DNA of 64,000 nucleotides, from contig NZ_JMPI01000070.1 of assembly GCF_000735355.1 (NCBI RefSeq), forward strand, positions 1 to 64,000, given 5' to 3'. The notes beneath the pieces are model-generated. The model ran no database searches. It was not told where the DNA came from and saw nothing but the letters and a program-made list of their open reading frames with translations. Source of the stretch: Buttiauxella agrestis ATCC 33320. Its GTDB lineage: Bacteria > Pseudomonadota > Gammaproteobacteria > Enterobacterales > Enterobacteriaceae. Positions 1-9,014 of the stretch are shown here, piece by piece. Numbering within the stretch: the first letter of the stretch is position 1; the number at the start of each line of letters is the position of its first letter. Position numbers and translations under genes: made by a program.

Positions 1-26
1 GACCGTAGCCACCCGCACCACCACTG

Positions 27-1946
27 CTACTTCTTACCGGCCAGCAAATCGAGAACTTCCTGAACGCTGGTAGTATTCGCCAGGCGATCAATCACCGACT
101 CATCATCCAGCGCGTTGGTCAGGCTGGTGATAACCTGGATGTGTTCGTTATTGCGAGCGGCAATACCGATAACCAGGCGGGCAATATCTTCACTTTCTTC
201 ACCGAAGTGAACACCGTGTGGATACTGGCAGAATACGACGCCGGTTTTCAGTACGCGGTCTTTCGCTTCAACCGTACCGTGTGGAACCGCAATACCTTCG
301 CCCAGATAAGTTGGGGTCAGTTTTTCACGCTCAAACATCGCATCCACATATTCAGGCTGAACGTAACCGCCGTTCACCAGTTGCTCACCGGCAAAGCGAA
401 TGGCTTCTTCTTTGGTGGCAGCCGTCAGGCCGAGGAACACGTTGCCAGCGCCCAGACGGAACAGCATCTCTTCGTCAGCAACGAAGCTGTCTTCCAGGCT
501 GCTCATGACCTTAACTTCTTTCTCGCTCAGGTTATGAGAGGCCACCAGACGCTCGGTCAGGTTGGCGTACAGGCTGCTGTCGAGGAAGTTGGTCAGGGAA
601 ATATGCTGTGCCTGTGGCACCTGGCGCATAGCGCGCTCTGTCAGGTCACGGTGCGTAATAACCAGGTCAACATCGTCTGGCAAGCTGTTGATTGCACAGT
701 TGGTTACAGAGATATTTTTCAGGCCCGCATCGTTCACTTTCTTGCGCAGCACACCCGCACCCATCGCACTTGAACCCATGCCTGCATCACATGCCACGAT
801 GATTTTGCGCACGTGGCTCAGGTCGTTAGACAAACCTGCACCTACCGCCAGTGGCGCTGTAGCCCCTTTGGATTCTGCTTTCATCTCAGCCATACGGCGA
901 GCTGCTGCTTCGATATCATCTTCTTCTTTCACTTTGCTGGTTTTCAGCAAGATTGCTGATACCACGAAGGAGACTGCGGTTGCTGCAACAATTGCTGCAA
1001 TGTTCGCGAAGTACGCACCTTTTGGTGTCATCGCCAGAACTGCCAGGATGGAACCCGGGGATGCCGGGGAAACCAGGCCGCCGTTCAGCAGAGTCAGAGT
1101 GAACACGCCAGTCATACCGCCGAGGATAACGGCCAGGATCAGACGTGGGTTCATCAGCACATATGGGAAGTAAATTTCGTGGATACCGCCCAGGAAGTGG
1201 ATGATTGCCGCGCCGCCCGCAGACTGCTTAGCATTACCACGACCGAAGAACATGTACGCCATCAGCACGCCCATACCTGGACCTGGGTTAGCTTCAATCA
1301 GGAAGAAGATTGATTTGCCCAGTTCGTGGGACTGCTGAATACCCAGCGGCGAGAAGATACCGTGGTTGATTGCGTTGTTCAGGAACAGGATTTTCGCTGG
1401 TTCTACGAAGATAGAAGCCAGTGGCAGCATGTCATGGACAACCATGAAGTTAACGCCTGCCGCCAGAACCTTGGACAGGACTTCAACCGCAGGGCCGATA
1501 CCCATGAACGCCAGAATCGCCAGAATCATACCGATGATGCCAGCGGAGAAGTTGTTCACCAGCATTTCAAAGCCGGATTTAATCTTGCCGTCTACCCATG
1601 CGTCGAAATGTTTAATCGCCCAGCCGCCCAGAGGACCCGCAATCATCGCGCCGAGGAACATCGGCATATCCGCACCGACGATAACACCCATGGTTGTGAT
1701 TGCGCCGACCACACCACCACGGTCGCCACCGATTAAGCGACCACCGGTATAACCGATGAGCAACGGCAGCAGGTAAGTAATCATCGGGCCGACCAGTTTC
1801 GCCAGCGTCTCGCTTGGCAACCATCCGGTTGGAATAAATAAAGCGGTGATAATACCCCAGGCGATGAATGCGCCGATGTTTGGCATTACCATGTTGCTCA
1901 GGAAACGACCAAAGCTTTGCACTCTGATCTTGATATCGGATGACAT
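27..1946 (-). CDS. mtlA: PTS mannitol-specific EIICBA component
   Basis: Inner-membrane permease that imports D-mannitol and phosphorylates it to mannitol-1-phosphate using phosphate passed from HPr. The 639 residues run in the usual order. A multi-pass EIIC domain fills roughly the first 340 residues, then EIIB carries the CDAGMGSSAMG phosphocysteine loop, then EIIA carries the phosphohistidine in IAVPHGTVEAK. The frame stays open 36 codons further upstream, but I start at 1946 because the protein then begins MSSDIKIRVQSFG as in E. coli MtlA and an AAGGGG ribosome site precedes it. Length is almost identical to the family (637 in E. coli). mtlD and mtlR would lie outside the window to the left. 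Identification is secure. Confidence 0.97.
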   Translation of the reverse strand: MSSDIKIRVQSFGRFLSNMVMPNIGAFIAWGIITALFIPTGWLPSETLAKLVGPMITYLLPLLIGYTGGRLIGGDRGGVVGAITTMGVIVGADMPMFLGAMIAGPLGGWAIKHFDAWVDGKIKSGFEMLVNNFSAGIIGMILAILAFMGIGPAVEVLSKVLAAGVNFMVVHDMLPLASIFVEPAKILFLNNAINHGIFSPLGIQQSHELGKSIFFLIEANPGPGMGVLMAYMFFGRGNAKQSAGGAAIIHFLGGIHEIYFPYVLMNPRLILAVILGGMTGVFTLTLLNGGLVSPASPGSILAVLAMTPKGAYFANIAAIVAATAVSFVVSAILLKTSKVKEEDDIEAAARRMAEMKAESKGATAPLAVGAGLSNDLSHVRKIIVACDAGMGSSAMGAGVLRKKVNDAGLKNISVTNCAINSLPDDVDLVITHRDLTERAMRQVPQAQHISLTNFLDSSLYANLTERLVASHNLSEKEVKVMSSLEDSFVADEEMLFRLGAGNVFLGLTAATKEEAIRFAGEQLVNGGYVQPEYVDAMFEREKLTPTYLGEGIAVPHGTVEAKDRVLKTGVVFCQYPHGVHFGEESEDIARLVIGIAARNNEHIQVITSLTNALDDESVIDRLANTTSVQEVLDLLAGKK

Positions 1947-2202
1947 ACGCACACCCCTTGTTGTGTTTACGTGCTGGGAAAGCAGCCCGAGGTTTATTGT
2001 TAATGTGGTGGCAAGCAGTGCTGCCAGATGCTCTAAGTGAGGCAAATCTGGCACTGAATCGTTAAGGTGTCCAGCGCATGGAAATTAGTGTGATGGAGAT
2101 CACTCATTACAGGGTGTGACGAGTCATGATCTGGCGATCCAGATCACATAATTAGTGTGTAAAAAAAACACAGTAGCTAATTTTTGCGCATCATTGACAC
2201 CT

Positions 2203-2224
2203 TTATGTGATAAGAGTCACATTT
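2203..2224. promoter_or_regulatory. CRP-cAMP binding site
   Basis: Near-consensus palindrome TGTGA at 2206-2210, six-base spacer, TCACA at 2217-2221, with A/T-rich flanks. Expected to activate mtlA in the absence of glucose. Confidence 0.8.
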
Positions 2225-2246
2225 ACTTGCTGAGACTTTGTTATTT

Positions 2247-2268
2247 AAATGTGATGTGATTCACAAAA
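2247..2268. promoter_or_regulatory. CRP-cAMP binding site
   Basis: Second strong palindrome: TGTGA at 2250-2254, six-base spacer, TCACA at 2261-2265. It lies 44 bases (about four helical turns) from the previous site, so both face the same side of the DNA. Confidence 0.8.
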
Positions 2269-2437
2269 TATTTTACGTGGATTTTCGCGAGTGTGATCCA
2301 GGGCAGCTCCACCTGCCAAAAGCCTTTCGTTTTGTCAGAAAATTACAGCGCAGCGGCAAACAACATCGCGCGACCCCAGGCGTCTTCATAATTCCTGAAC
2401 CATACTTATGCTTTGTCGATTGAAAATGGACGATGTA

Positions 2438-3046
2438 ATGAAACTTATCGGTAATTACACCAGCCCGTACGTGCGCAAAATATCCGTCATCCTGCTGGAA
2501 AAGGGCATCACGTTTGAATTTGTGAACGACAACCCGTGGACGTCTGATAGCGTCACTCCGCAATACAACCCGCTGGGCAAAGTTCCGGCGCTGGTGACAG
2601 ACGATGGCGAGTATTGGTTCGATTCCCCAATTATTGCGCAATACCTCGAGCTTTTGGACATCGCCCCTGCCCTTATCCCCCGTGACCCAAAAGCCGCCCT
2701 GCAAATGCGCCAGATTGAAGCGCTGGCAGACGGTGTAATGGACGCCGCCCTGGTTTCAGTGCGCGAACGCCAGCGCCCGATCGAGCAACAATCTGAAACA
2801 GAACTCCTGCGCCAGCGCGAAAAAATCAGCCGAGGCCTGACACTGCTCGAACAATACGCTGCGGATAAAAAACTCAATGCCGATGAACTTTGCGTGGCGA
2901 CCATCGCGGTGGCTTGCGCGGTGGGCTATCTCAACTTCCGCCGGGTTTCCCCTGGCTGGTGTGTCGACCGCCCGCATTTGGTAAAGCTGGTCGAAAAACT
3001 CTTTGAACGTGAAAGTTTTGCACGGACAGAACCGCCAACGGCATGA
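2438..3046 (+). CDS. yibF: Glutathione S-transferase family protein YibF
   Basis: A 202-residue GST-fold protein. The thioredoxin-like N-terminal domain begins [14 protein letters not shown] and is followed by the conserved GKVPALV and [11 protein letters not shown] segments of the glutathione site; the rest is the all-alpha C-terminal domain. Start 2438 is chosen over the open frame from 2408 because it reproduces the E. coli YibF N-terminus and its 202-residue length. YibF binds glutathione in vitro in E. coli, but its physiological substrate is not known. It lies between mtlA and selA as in E. coli. A perfect 11-bp hairpin follows the gene. Confidence 0.93.
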   Translation: MKLIGNYTSPYVRKISVILLEKGITFEFVNDNPWTSDSVTPQYNPLGKVPALVTDDGEYWFDSPIIAQYLELLDIAPALIPRDPKAALQMRQIEALADGVMDAALVSVRERQRPIEQQSETELLRQREKISRGLTLLEQYAADKKLNADELCVATIAVACAVGYLNFRRVSPGWCVDRPHLVKLVEKLFERESFARTEPPTA

Positions 3047-3058
3047 TGTTCCGTTATT

Positions 3059-3097
3059 AAATAGCCTCTGAGAGTTATTTTTCGGAAGAGGCTATTT
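3059..3097 (+). terminator. Hairpin terminator after yibF
   Basis: Perfect 11-bp inverted repeat (AAATAGCCTCT at 3059-3069, complement at 3087-3097) with a 17-base loop, starting 12 bases after the yibF stop and followed by A/T-rich sequence. The 3' T tract is short, so this could also be a bidirectional or stabilising hairpin. Confidence 0.6.
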
Positions 3098-3217
3098 ATA
3101 TTAATAAAAGTCCGATTTCCTATATTTAAAAACTTTTCATTTATTGTTCCTGACCCTAAGGCGTAAAAATAAAGTTATTCACTGTCTGTAATAACTCTTA
3201 GGAAAGGAATAATAACA

Positions 3218-3697
3218 ATGTCGAATAATATCTATCTATCATTAACTGGTGAGAATCAGGGGTTAATTTCAAGCGACTGTTCTTCATATGATTCAATTGG
3301 CAACGCTTATCAGGCTACCCATCGTGACCAAATTCTTATTTACGAACTGGCCTATGCGATATCCCGGGATCAAAATGTTAACCACCAACCATTAACTTTT
3401 AAAAAGCCAATCGATAAATCCTCGCCGCTGTTAGCCTTCGCTATCTCTAACAATGAAAAGATGGATGCAGTATTTGAAGCCTATAGAACGGATAAGTCTG
3501 GCACACAATCTCTCTTTTATAGAATAAAGCTGATTAAAGCGACAATTGCAGACCTGAGTTTAGTTTCACCAAACTCACTAACCCATAATGATGCTCAACC
3601 CATCGAGAGTGTCTCATTGAAATATGAAAGTATTACTTGGGAGCATTTATCGGCGGGAACATCAAGCTATAGCTTATGGGAAGATAGGGTGTTCTGA
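3218..3697 (+). CDS. Hcp-like type VI secretion protein (orphan)
   Basis: A 159-residue protein that begins MSNNIYLSLTGENQGLIS. It shows the Hcp1-family pattern: an opening IYLSLTGE strand, the TFKKPIDKSSPLL segment, and the closing strand SVSLKYESITWEHL, which corresponds to the LRYEKITWTY-type strand of Hcp. It resembles the Hcp-like N-terminal domain of E. coli YhhZ more than classical Hcp. Hcp hexamers form the tube of the type VI secretion system and carry small effectors. No other T6SS structural gene is in the window, so this is an orphan tube or carrier protein. GGAAAGGAA lies upstream of the ATG. The gene and its neighbours are more A/T-rich than the flanking backbone. Its stop is one base from the next start. 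Confidence 0.7.
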   Translation: MSNNIYLSLTGENQGLISSDCSSYDSIGNAYQATHRDQILIYELAYAISRDQNVNHQPLTFKKPIDKSSPLLAFAISNNEKMDAVFEAYRTDKSGTQSLFYRIKLIKATIADLSLVSPNSLTHNDAQPIESVSLKYESITWEHLSAGTSSYSLWEDRVF

Positions 3698-3698
3698 A

Positions 3699-4538
3699 AT
3701 GGATTATATCTTTGGTCATGATAAAGATCGCATGGATGATTACTACAGAACCATGGGGGGACTGGAAGCTCGCGCGGTTACTGAAAGTGGCCTTACCGCC
3801 GCTCAATTCATACAAAACCCCAGAGTGAGAATAGACTTTAAAAATAATCTATCTCTTTTCATCACAAATACACTAGAGATAATTGATGGTGATTACAGCT
3901 CTCAACAAAAAGCGATGGCAATAAATGAATTAAAACAAGAACGGGACTACTTAATCAAACAAGAAGGTTTAATCAGGCAGAAAAAAGCAAAGCAGTATGC
4001 TGTTGTAGATATTCAAAAAACCCAAGGCATTATGTTTTATTTTGTTAAAGAAGTTGGATTCGCCGGCGGTATAGCTGAAGTTGGAGTTGGCATTGACATG
4101 ATTGGAACTGGCGTAGCGCTTAGTAGTACAGGATTGGGAGCAGTTATAGGAATTCCGGTCATCTTTTGTGGCCTAATTATCACGTTCCATGGATTTAACG
4201 CTATGCAGGAAAACGCTGGAGCTTTTATCAACTCAGACCCAGATTACAAAGGCCTGTTATCCAAAATGTATGAAGGAGGGGCTGAAATGTTAGGTTACCC
4301 CAGACAATATGGAGATCTTGTATATGGAGGCGTAGATTTAGTCACTTCAGCTAAAGGCCTATTTTCTTTTGTCACAAAGCCAGATGCATGGCGATTGTTT
4401 AAGTATTTAAATGCTGATTTAGTTATGGGATTCAGAGCCATGAGCATTCCTGCCCTGACTCTTGAATTAAGTGCAGATGGATTAACGATACAAAGCATTC
4501 AAAATAACACGCCATCCAACCCAAGAAATGAAAAATAA
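3699..4538 (+). CDS. Putative Hcp-linked membrane effector (DUF4225-like)
   Basis: A 279-residue protein whose ATG follows the Hcp-like stop by one base, implying translational coupling. Residues 1-105 are hydrophilic and partly helical (KQERDYLIKQEGLIRQKKAK). Residues about 110-165 form a glycine-rich hydrophobic stretch long enough for two membrane segments (around GTGVALSSTGLGAVIGIP). The C-terminal third is amphipathic. From memory this resembles DUF4225 proteins, which often follow orphan hcp genes; a profile search would be needed to prove it. Coupling to an Hcp-like gene and the membrane-insertion character suggest a T6SS effector acting on membranes; that is inference. The frame is open from 3624, but 3699 is preferred because the upstream part overlaps the Hcp gene. 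Confidence 0.55.
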   Translation: MDYIFGHDKDRMDDYYRTMGGLEARAVTESGLTAAQFIQNPRVRIDFKNNLSLFITNTLEIIDGDYSSQQKAMAINELKQERDYLIKQEGLIRQKKAKQYAVVDIQKTQGIMFYFVKEVGFAGGIAEVGVGIDMIGTGVALSSTGLGAVIGIPVIFCGLIITFHGFNAMQENAGAFINSDPDYKGLLSKMYEGGAEMLGYPRQYGDLVYGGVDLVTSAKGLFSFVTKPDAWRLFKYLNADLVMGFRAMSIPALTLELSADGLTIQSIQNNTPSNPRNEK

Positions 4539-4548
4539 TTACACAACA

Positions 4549-4869
4549 TCATTCCTCCATATCTCTGACAACTCTCCTTGCTTTAAAACATAGATCTAAG
4601 CCAAGGAGTTTCATCAAAAAGAACAAAGGAACTATCATTATGCACGTTATTTGGAGTGGGTTCTTATCTTCATTTAAAATTGGGGCTACAATAGAAAGTA
4701 TTAAAAGTAAAAAAAATATCACAGATAATATTACAAATCTCTTTGAAAGCTGAATAATGGTTATCTCAAGAGATAAATGATCTGTAATGGAAGCTTCTTC
4801 TATTCTGGCAATCTGTTTGTCAGAAAATCCATTTTTCTTCATAAGTTCGATTACGTTGGTATTTATCAT
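4549..4869 (-). CDS. Small two-TM protein, candidate immunity protein A
   Basis: A 106-residue protein with a strong ribosome site (AGGAGA seven bases before the ATG). A short soluble helix-rich N-terminus containing ELMKKNGFSDKQIARI precedes two hydrophobic segments at about 46-64 and 72-90. It is convergent with the putative effector, with 10 bases between stops, and shares its N-terminal pattern and topology with the next minus-strand gene. Two small, paralogous membrane proteins beside a membrane-active effector fit immunity proteins. I recognise no named family, so the role is inference. Confidence 0.5.
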   Translation of the reverse strand: MINTNVIELMKKNGFSDKQIARIEEASITDHLSLEITIIQLSKRFVILSVIFFLLLILSIVAPILNEDKNPLQITCIMIVPLFFLMKLLGLDLCFKARRVVRDMEE

Positions 4870-4892
4870 ATTCTCTCCTGAATCAAAAACAT

Positions 4893-5255
4893 TTATGATG
4901 AAGAACTCTCACACCGCTCGGCTTCTGCATATTTTTGCTTAATGACGCACATAATTTTTCGGCATTTTATAACATAAGTCATTGCGCTAGATTTATAAAT
5001 TAAAAACAATCCGGTTAAGTAAACATAGAAAATGACGCTTCCCAAAACAATACTATTTATAGACATAATTATAAAGTAACAAAAAATTGTAATAATTAGC
5101 AAAGAAAGAATTATGTTTTTGAAGTGTCGAGCAAACTCACCCATAATCCATTCAAGCGTCGCCGGATACTTTTCAGCAGTAAGGAGTAATTTCCTTACTT
5201 CCTTTTCAGTAAAGCCATTATCATTCATCAGCTTTATTAATTGCTCTTCATCCAT
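4893..5255 (-). CDS. Small two-TM protein, candidate immunity protein B
   Basis: A 120-residue paralogue of the preceding gene: LMNDNGFTEKEVRKLL aligns with LMKKNGFSDKQIARIE, and two hydrophobic segments follow (around NIILSLLIITIFCYFIIM and VIFYVYLTGLFLIY). The ATG at 5255 with GGAA upstream is preferred over 5288, because the N-terminus then aligns with the paralogue. The stop is 23 bases before the start of protein A, so both probably share one minus-strand transcript. Tandem immunity paralogues often arise when a locus has met several related effectors. No experimentally described homologue is known to me. Confidence 0.48.
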   Translation of the reverse strand: MDEEQLIKLMNDNGFTEKEVRKLLLTAEKYPATLEWIMGEFARHFKNIILSLLIITIFCYFIIMSINSIVLGSVIFYVYLTGLFLIYKSSAMTYVIKCRKIMCVIKQKYAEAERCESSSS

Positions 5256-5476
5256 GTTAAATTCCAATATATAAATATCAGAAAACAAATTGTAACGCTC
5301 TTTCTTAATTCAGAGAAAGATCAATGTTTAATTCATTTCGTTCCAAAAGAATTAACTCATATTAAATTTATATCCTTACTTGCAGCGCACACCCGCATTC
5401 CGAACCTAAACTCCCATGACAGAGAGCCAACTCCCCCTGTAAACTAAGGCTATATTTCACCACTCAGCGGCTTGCC

Positions 5477-6865
5477 ATGACACCCGATCGCAACTTGTAC
5501 AGCCAGCTTCCAGCTATCGATAAACTGTTACGTGACGCTTCTTTCAGCGATTTGCTACGCAATTTCGGCCACACGCAAGTGGTCAGCACCTTACGTGAAA
5601 TGCTGGAAACCGCCCGCGAATACATCCGAACCCAACAACAGCTCCCGACATGGAATGGAAATTGGGCGGCTCAGGCACAAGTACAGTTGGAATCTCACCA
5701 GCGCAGTGCTCTCCAGCCCGTGTTTAACCTGACAGGCACCGTGCTGCATACCAATCTGGGCCGAGCATTGCAGGCAGAAGCGGCAATCGAAGCTGTGACC
5801 AACGCGATGCGCTTCCCGGTGACTCTGGAATATGATTTACACGGTGCAGAACGTGGGCATCGCGATAAAGCGCTGGCTGGCTTGCTTTGCGAGCTGACCG
5901 GTGCGGAAGACGCCTGCATCGTTAATAACAATGCAGCAGCGGTGTTGCTGATGCTGGCAGCCTGTGCAAGTGGTGAAAACGTGGTTGTCTCGCGCGGTGA
6001 ACTGGTTGAAATCGGCGGCGCATTCCGCATTCCGGATGTGATGCGCCAGGCGGGCTGCAAATTAGTGGAAGTCGGCACCACCAACCGCACGCATCTTAAA
6101 GATTATCGTCAGGCCGCGGGTGAAAATACGGCGCTATTGATGAAAGTCCACACCAGCAATTATCAGGTGGCGGGCTTTACCAAAGCCGTCACCGAAGCCG
6201 AACTGGTGGAGCTTGGCAACGAGCTGAACATTCCGGTAGTGACCGATTTGGGCAGCGGTTCGCTGGTTGACCTCACTCAATGGGGATTGCCAGAAGAACC
6301 GATGCCGCAACAACTGATTGCCGCAGGCGTAAGTCTGGTGAGCTTCTCTGGTGATAAACTGCTCGGCGGCCCGCAAGCGGGCATTATTGTCGGCAAAAAA
6401 GATCTCATCGCCCGCATTCAAAGCCACCCGCTAAAACGTGCATTACGCGCCGATAAAATGACGCTGGCAGCCCTTGAAGCGACCTTACGTTTATATCAGC
6501 ATCCGGAAACGCTGGTTGAAAGATTGCCGACGTTACGCCTGTTAACGCGTGATGCGAATGAAATCACAGAGCTTGCACAACGTCTGCTGCCTGAATTTCA
6601 GAGCCAATACGGCGAGCAATTCACAGTCTGTGTTGAGCCGTGTTTATCGCAAATTGGCAGCGGATCTTTACCGGTAGACCGATTACCAAGCTCGGCGCTG
6701 ACATTCAGCCCGAAAGATGGCCGAGGCTCCACGCTTGGCGCACTCACTCAAAGCCTACGCGAATTACCCAAACCCATTATTGGCCGTATCAGCGACGGGC
6801 GTTTATGGCTGGATCTACGCTGTCTTGAAGATGAAACAGGCTTCATGGAGAACCTGAAACCATGA
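5477..6865 (+). CDS. selA: L-seryl-tRNA(Sec) selenium transferase
   Basis: PLP enzyme that converts Ser-tRNA(Sec) to Sec-tRNA(Sec) with selenophosphate. It has 462 residues (463 in E. coli) and is collinear with E. coli SelA. The conserved tRNA- and PLP-site segments [16 protein letters not shown]-type (here [15 protein letters not shown]), [11 protein letters not shown] and [16 protein letters not shown] are present, and the PLP lysine is Lys294 in [13 protein letters not shown]. The stop overlaps the selB start (ATGA), the usual translational coupling. The gene looks intact, so the cell should still make selenoproteins such as FdnG or FdoG, even though FdhF in this window does not use selenocysteine. 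Confidence 0.97.
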   Translation: MTPDRNLYSQLPAIDKLLRDASFSDLLRNFGHTQVVSTLREMLETAREYIRTQQQLPTWNGNWAAQAQVQLESHQRSALQPVFNLTGTVLHTNLGRALQAEAAIEAVTNAMRFPVTLEYDLHGAERGHRDKALAGLLCELTGAEDACIVNNNAAAVLLMLAACASGENVVVSRGELVEIGGAFRIPDVMRQAGCKLVEVGTTNRTHLKDYRQAAGENTALLMKVHTSNYQVAGFTKAVTEAELVELGNELNIPVVTDLGSGSLVDLTQWGLPEEPMPQQLIAAGVSLVSFSGDKLLGGPQAGIIVGKKDLIARIQSHPLKRALRADKMTLAALEATLRLYQHPETLVERLPTLRLLTRDANEITELAQRLLPEFQSQYGEQFTVCVEPCLSQIGSGSLPVDRLPSSALTFSPKDGRGSTLGALTQSLRELPKPIIGRISDGRLWLDLRCLEDETGFMENLKP

Positions 6866-8709
6866 TTATTGCGACCGCCGGGCACGTTGACCACGGCAAA
6901 ACCACCCTGCTACAAGCTATAACTGGTGTGAATGCTGACCGTCTGCCGGAAGAGAAAAAACGCGGTATGACCATCGATCTCGGTTACGCCTACTGGCCGC
7001 AACCCGATGGCAAAATTCCCGGTTTCATTGATGTCCCGGGGCATGAAAAATTCCTCGCCAACATGCTGGCAGGCGTGGGTGGCATTGACCACGCGCTGTT
7101 AGTCGTCGCCTGCGACGACGGTGTGATGGCGCAAACTCGCGAGCATCTCGCCATTTTGCAATTAACCGGCAAGCCATCGTTAACCGTCGCCTTAACCAAA
7201 GCCGACCGGGTGAGCGAAGCGCGTATCGATGAAGTCCGTGAATCAGTGCTGGAAACGGTCAAAGAATTTGGCTGGCAAGATGCTGCTTTGTTTGTCACCG
7301 CAGCCACCTGCGGCACAGGGATAGATGAACTACGTGAGCACTTACTTTCACTGCCAGAGCGAGCTCATCCTCGCCAGTACCGTTTCCGGCTCGCCATTGA
7401 CCGTGCTTTTACCGTAAAAGGCGCAGGTTTAGTGGTGACGGGAACCGCACTTAGCGGCGAAGTAAAAATTGGCGATTCACTTTGGCTGACAGGTGCCGAT
7501 AAACCCATGCGCGTGCGCGGTTTACATGCCCAAAATAGCAAAACAGAAAGCGCATTTGCCGGGCAGCGTATCGCACTCAATATCAGTGGCGATGCCGAAA
7601 AGCTGGATATCAAACGTGGCGACTGGTTATTGGCAGAGCAACCGCTCCAGCCAGTTGAACGCGTGATTGTTCAGTTGCAAAGCCACGCACCGTTACAGCA
7701 ATGGCAGCCGTTGCATATTCACCACGCCGCGAGCCACGTCACCGGACGTATTTCTCTGCTGGAAGACGATCTCGCTGAGCTGGTCCTGGATATGCCGTTG
7801 TGGCTTGCTGATAACGACCGCCTGGTGCTGCGCGATATCAGTGCTCGCGTCACATTGGCCGGTGCGAGAGCGATTCTTCTGCACGCGCCGCGCCGTGGTA
7901 AACGTCAGCCTGCATTTTTGGCCTGGTTACAGCAGCTAAAACACGCTGAAAACGACCAACAGGCGCTCGACACCCATTTGCAGCGTAGCGCTGTGACATT
8001 GAGTAATTTTGCCTGGGCGCGCCAGCTCACCGCTCAGGGCTTGCAGGAACTGCTAACCCGACCGGATTATCTGCGCGCGGGCAACAGCTTGCTGAGTGAT
8101 GAAATGGCAACGCGCTGGAAGCAAAAATTGCTCGATACGCTCGAGCGTTATCATCAGCAGCACGATGACCAACCCGGCCCTGGACGCGAACGCTTACGCC
8201 GTATGGCGCTGCCTGGCGAAGACGAACCGCTGGTTCTGGCGTTAATCGAGAAAATGCGTCAGGAAGAGTTGCTTGCAAGCCGCCAGGGCTGGCTGCATCT
8301 TCCAGACCACAAACCGGGCTTCTCCGCCGAACAACTGGCGATATGGGTAAAAGTAGATGTGCTGTTTGGCGATGACCCGTGGTGGGTGCGCGATCTTGCG
8401 CGGGAAACGCAGCAAGATGAACAAACCATGCGCCAGTTACTGCGCTTTGCCGCGCAGCTTGGGCTGGTGACAGCTATCTTAAAAGACAGGTATTACCGGA
8501 ACGACAGGATTCAAACCTTTGCTAATTTGATCCGCGAACTGGATCAAACGCAAGGCGCCACCAGTGCTGCCGATTTCCGCGACAGTCTCGGTGTCGGTCG
8601 CAAACTCGCGGTACAAATCCTCGAGTACTTTGACCGAATTGGCTTTACCCGCCGCCGTGGGAACGACCATTTACTGCGTGATAAGGCGTTGTTTCAAGAC
8701 GATAAGTAG
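6862..8709 (+). CDS. selB: Selenocysteine-specific translation elongation factor SelB
   Basis: A 615-residue GTPase that brings Sec-tRNA(Sec) to UGA codons followed by a SECIS hairpin. The N-terminus carries the EF-Tu-type G motifs: [11 protein letters not shown] at 7-17, DVPGHEKF, and TKAD. Beta-barrel domains follow, and then four winged-helix repeats. The last of these (about 540-605, including the ARDLARETQ-like and [16 protein letters not shown] segments) forms the SECIS-binding end. Length matches E. coli SelB (614). Start ATG overlaps the selA stop by 4 bases. Confidence 0.97.
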   Translation: MIIATAGHVDHGKTTLLQAITGVNADRLPEEKKRGMTIDLGYAYWPQPDGKIPGFIDVPGHEKFLANMLAGVGGIDHALLVVACDDGVMAQTREHLAILQLTGKPSLTVALTKADRVSEARIDEVRESVLETVKEFGWQDAALFVTAATCGTGIDELREHLLSLPERAHPRQYRFRLAIDRAFTVKGAGLVVTGTALSGEVKIGDSLWLTGADKPMRVRGLHAQNSKTESAFAGQRIALNISGDAEKLDIKRGDWLLAEQPLQPVERVIVQLQSHAPLQQWQPLHIHHAASHVTGRISLLEDDLAELVLDMPLWLADNDRLVLRDISARVTLAGARAILLHAPRRGKRQPAFLAWLQQLKHAENDQQALDTHLQRSAVTLSNFAWARQLTAQGLQELLTRPDYLRAGNSLLSDEMATRWKQKLLDTLERYHQQHDDQPGPGRERLRRMALPGEDEPLVLALIEKMRQEELLASRQGWLHLPDHKPGFSAEQLAIWVKVDVLFGDDPWWVRDLARETQQDEQTMRQLLRFAAQLGLVTAILKDRYYRNDRIQTFANLIRELDQTQGATSAADFRDSLGVGRKLAVQILEYFDRIGFTRRRGNDHLLRDKALFQDDK

Positions 8710-8798
8710 AGAGTAGCGGGTGCGCAGGTCTGCATCGAAGCGATTCACGCTGAGATTATGGCGATTTACCTGGCCGCGATGTAATTGCCCTGACAGGC

Positions 8799-8825
8799 AG
8801 CCTCTTGTAATGAGAGGCTTTCAGA
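8799..8825 (+). terminator. Probable terminator downstream of selB
   Basis: Perfect 7-bp stem AGCCTCT (8799-8805) / AGAGGCT (8813-8819) with a 7-base loop and a short TTT run. The weak T tract makes it a moderate terminator. The 90 bases between the selB stop and this hairpin contain nothing I recognise. Confidence 0.5.
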
Positions 8826-8915
8826 GAAAATAATTTAAAATTCGTCTAAATGTCTAATTCCGTTGAGCTTACTGACGCACTTCACGTTTTTTTCTTTGCG
8901 CATAAAGGAGTATTA

Positions 8916-9014
8916 ATGAATCTCAATGACGGAGGTTTACTCAATGGATTTTATGGAAAAATTAAACACATTATCAGCAAAAATAAAGCAGCAAGCTGGT
9001 GCGATTCAAACTGA
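8916..9014 (+). CDS. Possible 32-residue leader ORF overlapping the restriction-like gene
   Basis: ATG at 8916 is preceded by AAGGAG at 8905-8910 with ideal spacing. The frame reads 32 codons starting MNLNDGGLLNGFYGK and stops at TGA 9012-9014. It runs in a different frame over the start (8944) of the restriction-like gene, whose own GGAGG lies inside this ORF. This is either a translated leader peptide that could modulate the downstream gene or a chance ORF. It has no recognisable domain. Confidence 0.35.
   Translation: MNLNDGGLLNGFYGKIKHIISKNKAASWCDSN

Larger units (their letters stand above)
1947..2437. promoter_or_regulatory. mtlA/yibF divergent control region
   Basis: A 491-base stretch without a gene, rich in CRP-like palindromes. 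The two best are listed separately. Weaker TGTGA-N6-TCACA relatives lie near 2086-2107 (TGTGA/TCACT) and 2129-2152 (GGCGA/TCACA). E. coli mtlA is known to be controlled by several CRP sites plus the MtlR repressor, so the same arrangement is inferred here. The yibH-yibI genes that flank mtlA in E. coli are not present. Confidence 0.75.

Noticed and set aside
2115-2130. Additional CRP site TGTGA-N6-ATGAT upstream of mtlA
   Set aside because: The second half-site is too poor to list on its own.
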